Assembly: GCF_021266465.1 (NCBI RefSeq)
Contig: NZ_CP089848.1
Span: 558,001-622,000, forward strand
DNA: 64,000 nucleotides
From: Paralcaligenes sp. KSB-10
GTDB lineage: Bacteria; Pseudomonadota; Gammaproteobacteria; Burkholderiales; Burkholderiaceae_B
Direction: 5' to 3'
Shown one piece after another: positions 53,841 to 63,847 of this stretch. Each line of letters begins with the position of its first letter. Position 1 is the stretch's first letter. The notes under the pieces are model-generated. The model worked only from the letters and a program-made list of their open reading frames with translations, was not told the origin of the DNA and made no database searches. A program made the translations under genes and the position numbers.

Positions 53841-55673
53841 ATGGAAGGCATGGGCTTGTTATGGCTGGCACTGGTTTATCTTGCGGCTGGCGTGATCTCC
53901 GTTCCCATCGCACAAAGGCTTGGGCTCGGATCGGTGCTCGGCTACCTTATTGCCGGTGCGGCAATAGGCCCTTTCGCCCTGCATCTGGTGGGCGACCAGA
54001 CCGGAGTCATGCATTTTGCCGAATTCGGCGTCGTCATCATGCTGTTCCTCATCGGCCTTGAGGTCCGTCCTACTGTTCTATGGAGCATGCGCGGCGTATT
54101 TTTCGGCCTCGGCGGCGCCCAGGTCCTTGCTACGGGCCTGGCCTTGACGGCAGCGGGCCTGGCTTTAGGGCTGGATTGGCGACAGGCGGTGGCCCTGGGA
54201 TTCATCCTATCCCTGTCTTCGACCGCCATCGTGTTGCAGACTTTCGAAGAAAAAGGACTCAGGCATACGCCTGCCGGGAGCGCGGCATTCGGTATTTTGC
54301 TATTCCAGGACGTATCAACCATTCCCATGTTTGCCGCCCTGCCCTTGCTGGTTGCGGGCGGAGCCGGCGCATTGAACTCGTCCGAACAAGGGATGCTGGC
54401 GGGATTCCCCGCATGGGTCCATGCGCTTGCCGTGCTGGCCGCCGTCATGCTGGTCATCGGCGCGGGCCGTTATCTGACCCGCCCCGCCTTTCGGTTTATT
54501 GCCGATACCCGCTCGCGCGAAATCTTTACCGCCTCGGCATTGTTACTGGTGATCGCGGTGGCGCTGCTCATGGAAGCGGTTGGACTTTCCGCCGCTTTGG
54601 GCGCATTCCTGGCTGGCGTAGTTCTGGCCGACAGCGAATTCAGGCGTGAGCTCGAGGGCGATATCGAACCGTTCCGGGGCCTGCTGCTGGGTTTGTTTTT
54701 TATTTCAATAGGCGCCGGCATGGATCTGGGGCTGATCGCCACCCAGCCTGTTTTGCTGGCCGGCTTCGTCATCGGCCTGATGGCCATCAAAATGATCGTT
54801 ATTTACCTCGTCGCCCGGCTCTTTGGCGTGGACGGCCGGGCTGCCGCCCTGACTGCCGCCGCGCTTGCGCAAGGTGGGGAGTTTGCTTTTGTGCTGCTTG
54901 GAATAGCCTCGGCCTCGGGCATAATCACAGCTGGCATATCGGGGCTGGCGACCGCCGCGGTGGCAACATCCATGGCCCTTACTCCTTTGACCCTGATGGG
55001 CTACAAGCGCTGGTGCGCTCATGGCCTGTCTTCAATACCCGAGCCCGAAAACGAAGCCTTCGATGATCGCCCGGATGCAATCGTTGCCGGCTTCGGACGC
55101 TTTGGCCAGATCGCCGCCCGCCTGCTGATTGTGAACGGTTTTAAAACGTCGACACTGGACGCCAGTGCCGAACAGGTCGAGCTGGTGCGACGATTCGGCC
55201 GCCGGGTATATTATGGCGACGCAACGCGTCTGGATCTGTTGCGCGCTTCGGGCGCGGCCGAGGCGAAACTGTTGATCGTGGCAATCGACGACCGCGATCA
55301 GGCCGAAAGATTGGTTGAAATAGCGACCCGCCATTTTCCGAACCTTACGATTCTGGCGCGTGCCTACGACCGGCGCCACGCGTACCGTTTACTGGATAAG
55401 GGGGCTCATGTCGTTGAACGGGAAACCTTTGAGGCCGGCCTGGTTTTGGGTGCGGAAGCCCTTAAAACATTGGGGTTCAAGGAGTTTCAGGCGGCACGCG
55501 CGGCACGCCTGTTTCGTAGGCACGATGAAAATATGTTCGAGGCCCTCAAGCAAGTATGGGGTGACGACGAGCGTTTCATGGTCGCCACCAAGGAAACCAG
55601 CGAGCGCATGAACGAACTGCTGGCAGCCGATATACAAACCATGCTGCAAGAGCCCGAAAACGATCAGGCCTGA
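53841..55673 (+). CDS. CPA2-family cation:proton antiporter (KefB/KefC-like)
   Basis: A 610-residue membrane protein. The first 390 residues form the CPA2 transport domain (QRLGLGSVLGYLIAGAAIGP, FGVVIMLFLIGLEVRP, LSLSSTAIVLQTFEEKG, SAALGAFLAGVVLADSEF). A cytoplasmic TrkA-N/RCK nucleotide-binding domain follows, with AIVAGFGRFGQIAARLLI and VYYGDATRLDLLRASG. The acidic-rich C-terminus ends after 600. It likely exchanges K+ or Na+ for H+. AAGGAAATACATTC precedes the ATG. Confidence 0.92.
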   Translation: MEGMGLLWLALVYLAAGVISVPIAQRLGLGSVLGYLIAGAAIGPFALHLVGDQTGVMHFAEFGVVIMLFLIGLEVRPTVLWSMRGVFFGLGGAQVLATGLALTAAGLALGLDWRQAVALGFILSLSSTAIVLQTFEEKGLRHTPAGSAAFGILLFQDVSTIPMFAALPLLVAGGAGALNSSEQGMLAGFPAWVHALAVLAAVMLVIGAGRYLTRPAFRFIADTRSREIFTASALLLVIAVALLMEAVGLSAALGAFLAGVVLADSEFRRELEGDIEPFRGLLLGLFFISIGAGMDLGLIATQPVLLAGFVIGLMAIKMIVIYLVARLFGVDGRAAALTAAALAQGGEFAFVLLGIASASGIITAGISGLATAAVATSMALTPLTLMGYKRWCAHGLSSIPEPENEAFDDRPDAIVAGFGRFGQIAARLLIVNGFKTSTLDASAEQVELVRRFGRRVYYGDATRLDLLRASGAAEAKLLIVAIDDRDQAERLVEIATRHFPNLTILARAYDRRHAYRLLDKGAHVVERETFEAGLVLGAEALKTLGFKEFQAARAARLFRRHDENMFEALKQVWGDDERFMVATKETSERMNELLAADIQTMLQEPENDQA

Positions 55674-55702
55674 CGGTTCTCTTCACTCAGGGCCTTTTCG
55701 AT

Positions 55703-56341
55703 TCACGCCTTGCGCGCGCTGAAAAGCATGATAATGCCCAAGCCCATGACCAGCAAGCCGCCCAAAGCGCCAACTGCCCGGCCACGCGCCGGCGAACGGG
55801 CAAACCAGGCCCGCGCCCGGGCGGCTGTCAGTGCCCAGACTGTGTCGGAACAAAATCCAACCATAACCGGTATTGTGGCCAGCATCAGCATCTGCAATGT
55901 CGAGTGGCCGATTTCGCGGTGCACGAATTGAGGCAGAATCACCGCGAAAACGATAACCGCCTTGGGGTTCGTCAGGCCCACCCAAAAGCCCTGCCGCATG
56001 GAAACCAGGGCGCTTTGCGAATGTTTCTGACTCATCAGCGATGGATTGATGGCTTTGCGATTCCTGATGGCCTGCACACCCAGATAAATCAGGACCAATG
56101 CCCCCAGAATCTTGATCGCGACAAACAACAGATACGACTCTTGCAAAATAACACCGATTCCACAAGACACCAGAATGGCCACGCCATACGTTCCTAGGGA
56201 ATTGCCCGCCACTGTTGCAAGTGCATTGCGCCGGCCATGGCTCAGCGCACGCCCCACAATGAACATGACACTGGGCCCCGGAACCACAATCAGGACAATA
56301 CACGCCAAAGCAATCGAAAACACTTGATCGAAATCGACCAT
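55703..56341 (-). CDS. LysE-family translocator
   Basis: A 212-residue exporter with six helices. The N-terminal pattern is VPGPSVMFIVGRALSHGRRN, a central helix region has ILGALVLIYLGVQAIRNRKA, and RQGFWVGLTNPKAVIVFAVI is the family hallmark. It exports an amino acid or homoserine lactone-like solute. GGGAG lies upstream of the ATG at 56341. Confidence 0.92.
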   Translation of the reverse strand: MVDFDQVFSIALACIVLIVVPGPSVMFIVGRALSHGRRNALATVAGNSLGTYGVAILVSCGIGVILQESYLLFVAIKILGALVLIYLGVQAIRNRKAINPSLMSQKHSQSALVSMRQGFWVGLTNPKAVIVFAVILPQFVHREIGHSTLQMLMLATIPVMVGFCSDTVWALTAARARAWFARSPARGRAVGALGGLLVMGLGIIMLFSARKA

Positions 56342-56392
56342 GAAATGACTCCCGGTCTACAAGAATCGCGTAGCGTATTTTGCCTGATATTG

Positions 56393-58372
56393 TTATTTCA
56401 TGCCGGCTTGAGCCGATAGAATGGGCGATGCGAACGGATGATCCGGGAGCCGATCAGGGTTTCCTGTGAACGATGCGCCGCCGTTGGCGGGAGGCGCCGC
56501 AAGCAGTTGAGGCGCACGCCAATTGCCATTGCCGCGAGTCCATAGCCAGTATGTTTGCCTGACCTGATTGCTGCGGCCCAGCACATACAATGTGCCGTTG
56601 ATCGTACGCAGCGCCGGAGACGACTCCACATGCGTTCCCAGCACAACGGCACGAGCCCCTCCTTCGAACAGCCAAAGCCGTCCGCCGTCGTGTCCCAGGG
56701 CGGCAATGGCCACCTTGCCTTTTTCGTTCAGTCCTATGGCCGGTTGTCCGATATAGGAAAAACCCAGATCCCGGGGCGCGTCCCAGCCCTCGCCAGGAGC
56801 GCCACGCTGCGATTGAATCAACTGCAGCATATGGCCTGTTATCCGGTCCCTGACATAAAGCTCGATCAGGCCCCTGACATCACGCTGCGCCGCCAGGCCC
56901 CCAGACGTAGAGACATCGCCCAAGCGGTGCCAGTCTGTCCAACTGTCGACTCCGGGCAGCCGTTGAGAGCTCACCCAAAGGCCGCCGTTGCGATCCGAGG
57001 CGAAAACCGCCGGGTTGCCATTGGCATCAAGCGCCGCGGCAGCATTCGGCAGAGCGTCTGCAAGCCTGGGCAGGCTGGTCCAATGCCACGACTCGCCCCG
57101 TTCCGAATCCACCTCAACCGCGTAGTGGTATATCCCGTCGTTGCCCATCGCCAGCGCCGCTGGCTGCCCCTGTGCGCTGCGGGACATAAGAGGCAAATCG
57201 ACTGTACGTATAGCTACCAATTCACGCCAGCCACGCCAATGCCGATCCGGATTCCGGACATTGGCCCATAAACGGCCCGTTGCGTCGCGAGCGAGTATGC
57301 CAGTACGACCATCGATCAAATTGTAGGCAGCCACGCGCCCGGGAATGCGGCCTCCGAGCGACAGCCAGGATTGATCATGGCTGCCATGAACATTCGCGGC
57401 GGAATTGGCTTCGCCGACGGCAAACAGCAGATAGCCGCCGTTTGAGTCCGCGGCAATAGCCGGCGCCAGGGTATGGCGTATAACGTAATAGGTGCGGCTT
57501 ACCCAGGACGCCGCCGTACCGGCCGGTTCCTTGCAACTGGCAGGATCTTTCGGACAATAGCGGTAATCTTCCCAGGCATAGTGCTTGAATGCGACGGTTT
57601 TTGCGGAAGTTTCGGCTGCAGTCAGGTTCGAAGCGCGTTCCTGCGTGGGGTAGTCGACATAGGCCACCTCCGCATAATTGCCTGGCTCCTGCCTGATTGC
57701 GTCGCGCACCAGGCGCGCGCTGGCTATGTGATCCGGGTGATCGTTACCGATGCAGCGCCAACACAGCTTGTTGTACGGAATGTTGATGGTATCGTCCATG
57801 TGACGAATGACCGTAGGCTGGTAATCCTTGATAATGGCCGCCAGGGTGGCAACCAGCTGCGCACGGTCGTACGTTTCCGGATAGGGTCCCAACGACTCCA
57901 CAGTCGCTCCGGGAACCGATTCGGCCCGACTGAGTGGCGTCAAGCTACCCCACCCCTTTCCCAGCCACGGATCCTTCAAGCGCATGTGTATCAGGGATAC
58001 GCGTTTATCGCCCATCAGGAAAAAACGGGCCAGATGCCGTCCATCGAAGTCGCCGACGTCTTCCAGCCAACTGTTGGTCGTTTGCGCAATATACGAGTAA
58101 GCAGCCCGGACGCCTCGGGCGCGGCCAAGCATGTAACCCATGCCTTCGCCCCGCTCGGCGGCAGTCAGGTAGACTGTCTGCACACAACCGCCCGCGCCGA
58201 TCGTTGCGTGGATATCGGGGTTCATGAAGAGCAGATCATCGTCCTGGTGGGCGACAAAAACCAGGTCTTTCATGCCATGGCATTCAGCCAGCCCAGGGGC
58301 GGCCCATGCCGGCGCAATGCAGCCTGCCCAAACGAGCACGCTCAACGCAGCAAGCCATCGTATGGCGCTCAC
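56393..58372 (-). CDS. PIG-L family deacetylase with C-terminal propeller-like domain
   Basis: A 659-residue secreted protein. The signal peptide is LSVLVWAGCIAPAWA. The PIG-L zinc motif is VFVAHQDDDLLFMNPDI, with RGEGMGYMLGRARGVRAAY and HPDHIASARLV as the other metal-site parts. The C-terminal half (from about residue 310) has repeated blades (GGYLLFAVGEANSAANVHGS, DGIYHYAVEVDSERGESW, NPAVFASDRNGGLWVSS), like PLL-type lectin propellers. It probably removes N-acyl groups from a glycan. The GTG at 58372 after AAAGGA was chosen over a TTG at 58390. Confidence 0.87.
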   Translation of the reverse strand: MSAIRWLAALSVLVWAGCIAPAWAAPGLAECHGMKDLVFVAHQDDDLLFMNPDIHATIGAGGCVQTVYLTAAERGEGMGYMLGRARGVRAAYSYIAQTTNSWLEDVGDFDGRHLARFFLMGDKRVSLIHMRLKDPWLGKGWGSLTPLSRAESVPGATVESLGPYPETYDRAQLVATLAAIIKDYQPTVIRHMDDTINIPYNKLCWRCIGNDHPDHIASARLVRDAIRQEPGNYAEVAYVDYPTQERASNLTAAETSAKTVAFKHYAWEDYRYCPKDPASCKEPAGTAASWVSRTYYVIRHTLAPAIAADSNGGYLLFAVGEANSAANVHGSHDQSWLSLGGRIPGRVAAYNLIDGRTGILARDATGRLWANVRNPDRHWRGWRELVAIRTVDLPLMSRSAQGQPAALAMGNDGIYHYAVEVDSERGESWHWTSLPRLADALPNAAAALDANGNPAVFASDRNGGLWVSSQRLPGVDSWTDWHRLGDVSTSGGLAAQRDVRGLIELYVRDRITGHMLQLIQSQRGAPGEGWDAPRDLGFSYIGQPAIGLNEKGKVAIAALGHDGGRLWLFEGGARAVVLGTHVESSPALRTINGTLYVLGRSNQVRQTYWLWTRGNGNWRAPQLLAAPPANGGASFTGNPDRLPDHPFASPILSAQAGMK

Positions 58373-58654
58373 AACGGTCCTTTCATTCAAGCCTATGAAA
58401 ACGTTACTCTATTAAGTGTCGGGGAAAGCCGGCAACGGCATGCCAGGGACCACGGAACGCACCATTGCAGTGCAAGTGGTGCTCGTCAACGTCGAGAAAA
58501 TGCGATTCTATTCCTATCCGTGCAAATTCAGTATCAAAACCCTCTGGGATTTCGGCAAACTGTTGTTTCCATGGGAAATATTCCGACCTCGGACGACAGG
58601 TTTTGAGTCACATCGAGCCGAGGCGAAACCACGCAGACGCATCAGCCCGCAAAT

Positions 58655-59449
58655 TCAGTGATAGGTACGCGCCAGGGCACGCTCGATCGGTGCCGATGAA
58701 ATGGTCGTGACCCCGGTAAACGGCTCATCGTAAGCCGCAATCAAAAAGATGGTTACCCCGAAGCCCAACGAAAACAGAGTCATGGAAATGGCCAGCGACC
58801 GCCGAAAGCCCAGGTGGAGTTCGGCCATGACACACGCCGATACGAACAACATGACGAAAACCGCGACCCACTTCGGCATTCGGACGCTGGACTGTGCAAT
58901 AGCCAGCCGGGTGCCGCGGGCCGCTTCAATGCGCAGTATGTATCGGCGCAACTCTTTGCCGCCGATGCTGCGCACTGAATTGGGCACCCCGGTCTGGAGC
59001 TCCACCGCCTTGAGCGCCAGGTTCTCAAGGTAATCTTCCGCCTCTTGGCTGGCTCCGCCGTGCCGTCCCATCATGGGCCACTCGGTATGAATCACCGCAC
59101 GCCCATAATTCCGGATCAGGGCCGTGACAGGCTGTCCATCGGTCGCTGACAGATACTTCGCCACCCGCAGACTATCTGCGATCGCAGTGGCTTCCTGTTC
59201 GACAGCCACCCGCCCTTTTTCATCTGCCTGCCAGACATCATTGGCCACAAAGGCAAGTACCATCCCGGTGGGCAGGAGGATCCCGGAAAGCATGGTGTTG
59301 ATCAGAGTGGTGCCTTTTTTATTGGGGAAAAACCTGCCCACGAACTTCATGACCAGCGTGGCAACGACCGTCAGCAGTCCCATGGCCAAGATGCAAATCA
59401 CAAAAAGTATATAGTCCGGCAATTCAAGCAAATAATCGTATGGGTTCAT
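58655..59449 (-). CDS. DUF4239 membrane protein
   Basis: A 264-residue protein with two N-terminal and two C-terminal helices. PDYILFVICILAMGLLTVVA and GILLPTGMVLAFVANDVWQA are at the start, followed by a helical cytoplasmic-type middle (AVEQEATAIADSLRVAKYLS). The last helices are KWVAVFVMLFVSACVMAELH and SLGFGVTIFLIAAYDEPFTG. This is the DUF4239 (bestrophin-like) pattern. AGGAAGCGCCA precedes the ATG. Confidence 0.85.
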   Translation of the reverse strand: MNPYDYLLELPDYILFVICILAMGLLTVVATLVMKFVGRFFPNKKGTTLINTMLSGILLPTGMVLAFVANDVWQADEKGRVAVEQEATAIADSLRVAKYLSATDGQPVTALIRNYGRAVIHTEWPMMGRHGGASQEAEDYLENLALKAVELQTGVPNSVRSIGGKELRRYILRIEAARGTRLAIAQSSVRMPKWVAVFVMLFVSACVMAELHLGFRRSLAISMTLFSLGFGVTIFLIAAYDEPFTGVTTISSAPIERALARTYH

Positions 59450-59542
59450 TGGCGCTTCCTGATTTTTGCCGATTTAATCACACTCGGCGCTCGGCGCACA
59501 TTGTGAAATACCCGGTCACAAACCCATCGACCGTCGCAAGGT

Positions 59543-60415
59543 CTACGGCTGCGCCAGAGCAATCACACCTGCGATAATCGCCAGGCAACCCGCCAGGCGG
59601 GCCGCGCTTACTTTCTCCTTGAGTATGAAAAAGCTGGCCACAGTGCCTATCATCAAGGACATTTCACGCAAAGGCGCAATCATGCTGACCTGTGCGCCCT
59701 GCTGCAAAGCATACAGCACCAGGATATAGCCCAACGGCGACAGCAGCCCTACTGCCACCGCCAGGCGCCACTTTCCCTGCATTTGTTGAATCACGGCCTG
59801 GCGCCGTACCCATGCCGTTGGGGCCATGATCAGGGTAATCGTCAAGCCGCAAAACCAGTCAAGCACTACCGGTGCTATATACAGCCACTTGACACTGTAG
59901 GCGTCAGCGACGGTATAGCAGGCAATCAGCAAGCCCACCAGCAAGCCCCACCGCACACCCGTCCATGCGCGAGCCTGCGAAAAAATACGCCAATTGCCTT
60001 GTGTCGCAATCAGCAAAACGCCAGCCACGACACACAGCATGCCGCCGATCTTGGAAAAAGAAGGGTCTTCACCCAGCCATAGGTAAGCGCCCGCGCTAGC
60101 CAGCACAGGCCCGGTACCGCGTCCTATGGGATATACGACAGAGAGATCGGCGACTTGATAGCCGCGCTGCAAGGACAGGCCATAGGCAAGATGTATGACA
60201 CTGGAGAGCAATATAAACCCCACCACAGTGCCGCTCCACGCCATGCCATTGACCACCAGAACATAAATCACCCAAGGCGCAAGCAGTACAGTCGACGAAA
60301 ATCGGTACGCCAGCACAAAGGCCGCTCCGGCAGAAGCAGCCCGTTTCGCAATCAGGTTCCATGAGGCATGAAAGACAGCGGCCAGAAAAACCAGCGCAAA
60401 GATCTGGGAAGTCAT
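59543..60415 (-). CDS. EamA/DMT-family transporter
   Basis: A 290-residue protein with ten predicted helices arranged as two EamA repeats. The first ends PIGRGTGPVLASAGAYLWLG and the second contains ALQQGAQVSMIAPLREMSLM followed by ILKEKVSAARLAGCLAIIAG. It exports or imports a small metabolite. The ribosome site is weak. It is 21 bases downstream, on the minus strand, of the arsenate reductase-like gene and probably shares its transcript. Confidence 0.9.
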   Translation of the reverse strand: MTSQIFALVFLAAVFHASWNLIAKRAASAGAAFVLAYRFSSTVLLAPWVIYVLVVNGMAWSGTVVGFILLSSVIHLAYGLSLQRGYQVADLSVVYPIGRGTGPVLASAGAYLWLGEDPSFSKIGGMLCVVAGVLLIATQGNWRIFSQARAWTGVRWGLLVGLLIACYTVADAYSVKWLYIAPVVLDWFCGLTITLIMAPTAWVRRQAVIQQMQGKWRLAVAVGLLSPLGYILVLYALQQGAQVSMIAPLREMSLMIGTVASFFILKEKVSAARLAGCLAIIAGVIALAQP

Positions 60416-60436
60416 CCGGGAGCGCGGGACCCGTAC

Positions 60437-60781
60437 TTAAAGTATGTCGTTGACCACGTCAGCAGGCCGGCATAGCCGCGTTCCCTTGACAGTAACCACA
60501 AACGGCCGGTTCATGAGTATGGGATGAGCCATCACGGCATCAATAAGCTGCTCGTCGCTCAATGCAGGATTATCGAGCTGCAGATCCTGGTAGACCGTTT
60601 CTTTGCTGCGCATGGCTTCACGCACGGAAAGCCCCGCATTTTTAATAAGCGCCACGAGTTCGGCACGACTTGGAGGATGATTGAGGTATTCGATTATTTC
60701 AGGCTGTTCGCCATGCTCTTGAAGCATTTGCAGCACAGTGCGCGAGGTTCCGCAGCGCGGATTATGATAGATTTTTGTCAT
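60437..60781 (-). CDS. arsC: ArsC-family (glutaredoxin-type) arsenate reductase
   Basis: A 114-residue thioredoxin-fold protein. The nucleophile is Cys10 in YHNPRCGTSRTVLQML. The arginines needed for oxyanion binding lie in REAMRSKETVY and PILMNRPFVVTVKGTRLCRP. It reduces arsenate to arsenite with glutathione. No arsR, arsB or acr3 is adjacent, so a housekeeping role is possible. Confidence 0.9.
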   Translation of the reverse strand: MTKIYHNPRCGTSRTVLQMLQEHGEQPEIIEYLNHPPSRAELVALIKNAGLSVREAMRSKETVYQDLQLDNPALSDEQLIDAVMAHPILMNRPFVVTVKGTRLCRPADVVNDIL

Positions 60782-60996
60782 GGCATCGAATGTGGTGTTT
60801 CAGGAGGGAAAGCCAAGCATGATAGTAAACGATTCGGGGCCGTGCTCATGCGCGCCTCCGGGAGGCAGACGTGGATGCCAGGCCACATGTGCCGGAAAAG
60901 CATGAAGGGCTGGCGTGATTCAGCGTAGAATACGGGTTTTCCCTAGGTTGCTGAGACAGAATCGCCAACCTCCATCAAGAGCCCTTTTCCTGTTTT

Positions 60997-62166
60997 ATGT
61001 CCCTGCCTCTTATCGCCCTGGCTGCCGCAGCGTTCGGTATCGGAACCAGTGAATTTGTAATCATGGGCCTGCTGCCCAATGTAGCCGCCGATCTGGGCGT
61101 TTCCATCGGCATTGCCGGCTTGTTGATAACGGCATATGCCCTGGGTGTCGTTGTCGGCGCGCCAATTGTTGCCGTAGCCACCTCAAAGTGGCCGCGTAAA
61201 GCCACCCTGATAGGTTTGGCCAGCACCTTTGTGCTGGGAAACTTATGCTGCGCCTTGTCGCCCTCTTATCACTGGCTGATGACGGCGCGCGTCCTGACGG
61301 CGTTCTGTCATGGGGCCTTTTTCGGAATCGGCGCCGTCGTTGCTGCCGACCTGGTGCCCCGAGCACAGCGCTCGCAAGCCATTGCACTGATGTTCACCGG
61401 CCTGACCCTGGCCAATGTGCTGGGCGTGCCGCTGGGAACCTGGCTCGGCCAAATGGCCGGATGGCGTTCTGCCTTCTGGGCTGTCTCGGGAATTGGCCTA
61501 TGCGCCGTGCTGGCTTTAGGATGCTGGCTACCCGGCAGGCTGCCTATGCAGCAAACCAATATTGTGAGCGAATTCAGAGTATTGAAGAACCTGAAAGTGC
61601 TTTGGCCCTTGCTGGCCAGCGTGCTTGCTTCGGCCGCGCTTTTTTGCGTGTTCACCTACATTGCTCCCCTGCTGCAAGAGGTCAGTGGAATTTCCGAGCG
61701 CGGCGTCACCGGAGTGCTGTTGTTATATGGGGTGGCGCTTACGGTCGGCAGCACTCTGGGCGGCAGATTGGGAGGCCGCCATCTGGAAGCCGGCCTGCGC
61801 TGGATTTTCGCAAGCCTGGCGCTGATTTTTATTATTCTGACATTGGTACTGCCTTATTGGATACCGGCCCTGCCTGTCCTGTTTGTCTGGGGAGTGCTGG
61901 GGTTTTCGCTGGTCCCCATGTTGCAAACTCTGGTGGTCGACCAGGCGGCCGAAGCGCCCAATCTGGCTTCAACCCTGAATCAGGGTGCATTCAATCTTGG
62001 AAATGCCGCCGGCGCCTGGCTGGGCAGCCTCGCCATACGCCATCATATGGCTATCGGACACTTGCCCTTGCTGTCGGCGCTGATTTCCGCCAGCGCGCTG
62101 GTGCTGGTAATTTGGGGTACGGCGCGCCACGGCCGCTTGCCCGCTCCGCTGACCGCCGGCGCCTGA
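60997..62166 (+). CDS. MFS transporter (AraJ/sugar efflux-like)
   Basis: A 389-residue 12-helix major facilitator. The AraJ-type N-terminus is FGIGTSEFVIMGLLPNVAAD, and the motif A-like stretch is GAPIVAVATSKWPRKATL. CHGAFFGIGAVVAADLVPRA and GVPLGTWLGQMAGWRSAFW are typical of the DHA1 arabinose/IPTG-efflux branch. The substrate is unknown. It reads divergently from arsC across 215 bases. Confidence 0.9.
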   Translation: MSLPLIALAAAAFGIGTSEFVIMGLLPNVAADLGVSIGIAGLLITAYALGVVVGAPIVAVATSKWPRKATLIGLASTFVLGNLCCALSPSYHWLMTARVLTAFCHGAFFGIGAVVAADLVPRAQRSQAIALMFTGLTLANVLGVPLGTWLGQMAGWRSAFWAVSGIGLCAVLALGCWLPGRLPMQQTNIVSEFRVLKNLKVLWPLLASVLASAALFCVFTYIAPLLQEVSGISERGVTGVLLLYGVALTVGSTLGGRLGGRHLEAGLRWIFASLALIFIILTLVLPYWIPALPVLFVWGVLGFSLVPMLQTLVVDQAAEAPNLASTLNQGAFNLGNAAGAWLGSLAIRHHMAIGHLPLLSALISASALVLVIWGTARHGRLPAPLTAGA

Positions 62167-62243
62167 TCGGCAAGTTTGCGGCGCATGCCCGCTCCCTGTT
62201 AAAGTGTAAGCCAGTCAACCACTGGTTCGTTCGACGTTCACTT

Positions 62244-62747
62244 ATGACATCGATTCATGTGTTTTCGGCACCTTCCCTGACGGGCGAAATCATCGATTTC
62301 TCCCGCTTCCGGAATCAAGTTGTACTGGCCGTGAACGTGGCATCGGAATGCGGCTTTACGCCTCAATACGAAGGGCTTGAAGCCTTGTACCGCGATTACA
62401 AGGACCGCGGTTTTGTGGTGCTGGGATTTCCCTGCAACCAGTTCGGCCATCAAGAACCGGGCAATGCCGACCAGATTCAATCCTTTTGCTCGAGCACCTA
62501 TGGGGTAAGCTTTCCCCTATTTCAAAAAATTGACGTCAACGGCCCTCAAGCCCATCCCTTTTTCATCTGGCTCAAAAACGAGAAAGCGGGAGTCCTGGGA
62601 ACCCGCGGCATCAAATGGAATTTCACCAAGTTTCTGCTCGGCCGCGACGGGCAAGTACTGCGGCGCTTCGGCTCAAGCACTACGCCGCAAGAGTTGCGGC
62701 CCTCCGTCGAACAGGCGCTGGCCGCACCGGATGTGCATTACACATAA
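62244..62747 (+). CDS. glutathione peroxidase
   Basis: A 167-residue thiol peroxidase. The peroxidatic Cys36 is in NVASECGFTPQYEGLEALY, the Gln of the catalytic tetrad in FPCNQFGHQEPG, and the Trp-Asn in KWNFTKFLLG. It reduces peroxides with thioredoxin or glutathione. The upstream ribosome site is weak. It follows the MFS gene by 77 bases. Confidence 0.93.
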   Translation: MTSIHVFSAPSLTGEIIDFSRFRNQVVLAVNVASECGFTPQYEGLEALYRDYKDRGFVVLGFPCNQFGHQEPGNADQIQSFCSSTYGVSFPLFQKIDVNGPQAHPFFIWLKNEKAGVLGTRGIKWNFTKFLLGRDGQVLRRFGSSTTPQELRPSVEQALAAPDVHYT

Positions 62748-62935
62748 GTGCACCGGGACAGCCCGATTGACACAGCACCCAATTAAAGGATGAACATGAT
62801 TGATCTTTTCTGCCGGACAAGCCCCAACGACCACAAAATGGGCAACATCGCCCTCGTCAATCCTGCACCCGCCGCGGCTTTTGATGAGCCGGCACGTAAA
62901 GTGCCGCTTGGCCAGGACACTCAAACCGTTAAACA

Positions 62936-63742
62936 ATGAAACTCGTCACACGCACCATGCGGCTGGGCCCGGCCTTTGCCGTTCTTACTCTGCTGGCCGC
63001 TTGCGCCAGCGGGCCAAGCGGCAATATCTCGCTGATACCCGCCGATCAGATCGCCGCCCAGACCAGCAAGGACGGGCTTTTTACGCAGCCCATCAAATGG
63101 GAGCACACAAAGCCTGGGTGCAAAGGAGAATGCCCAACGCTCAAACTGGATTCCCTGGTATTCCCGGGGGTTCCCAAGCTGACCGAACTTGTCGACCATG
63201 CCCTGGCGGTAATGACCGGGGTCAGCACCACCCGCATTCATCCTTACGATACCGTTGCCGGCTATCAGGATTATTTCTGGAAAACGGCGGCCCCACGCGA
63301 TTCGACGCTGTTGGCGGCCAAGGCCAGGTATCGAAACAAATACCTGACGGTCATAGAATTGAATACATGGCAGTATCTCACCGGCGCGGCGCATGGAATC
63401 TCAGCCACGCAATTTCTGAACTGGGATAACAGCAGGCATCTGGTACTGGGGCTGGATGAAATTCTGCAAGCCGGCCAGCAGGCTGCCTATGTTTCGGCCT
63501 TGAAAGAAGCGCACAGCCGGTGGCTGGCTGACAATCCCGATGCCCGGCGCGATCCCGCTACCTACGCGCGGATCTGGCCATTTCAGCCGAGCGAGAATTT
63601 TGCCTTTACCGACCAGGGCCTGGTCGTGAAATACGATTCATACCAAATCGCTCCATATTCCGCAGGACAGCCGGAACTGCTGATACCGTACGCGGCCCTG
63701 CAAGGCATTTTGAAGCCGGAATATATGCCTGCCCAGAACTAA
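62936..63742 (+). CDS. DUF3298-type (RsiV-like) lipoprotein
   Basis: A 268-residue lipoprotein with signal LLAACASGPSG. The body contains KLDSLVFPGVPKLTELVDHA, ELNTWQYLTGAAHGISATQF and YQIAPYSAGQPELLIPYAAL, the pattern of DUF3298 proteins, whose relative RsiV binds lysozyme. The function here is unknown. Confidence 0.85.
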   Translation: MKLVTRTMRLGPAFAVLTLLAACASGPSGNISLIPADQIAAQTSKDGLFTQPIKWEHTKPGCKGECPTLKLDSLVFPGVPKLTELVDHALAVMTGVSTTRIHPYDTVAGYQDYFWKTAAPRDSTLLAAKARYRNKYLTVIELNTWQYLTGAAHGISATQFLNWDNSRHLVLGLDEILQAGQQAAYVSALKEAHSRWLADNPDARRDPATYARIWPFQPSENFAFTDQGLVVKYDSYQIAPYSAGQPELLIPYAALQGILKPEYMPAQN

Positions 63743-63785
63743 ATGCAGGCCGAGCCCGTGCAAGGCACGGGAAATTTTGCTTCAT

Positions 63786-63820
63786 GGTGTCGATGCGCCG
63801 GTCAGAAGTGCATCGACACC
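63786..63820. terminator. hairpin between convergent genes
   Basis: GGTGTCGATGC / GCATCGACACC is a perfect 11-bp stem with a 13-base loop, between the DUF3298 gene and the leftward gene at the edge. A short T run is lacking. It is probably a bidirectional terminator. Confidence 0.55.
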
Positions 63821-63847
63821 GTCCGCTTTTCACCCACTTGCCTTCGA

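Noticed and set aside
61245-62747. A 500-codon plus-strand frame overlapping the MFS gene and ending in glutathione peroxidase
   Set aside because: The last 167 codons are the real peroxidase starting at 62244. The upstream part is the wrong frame of the MFS gene and has no family.
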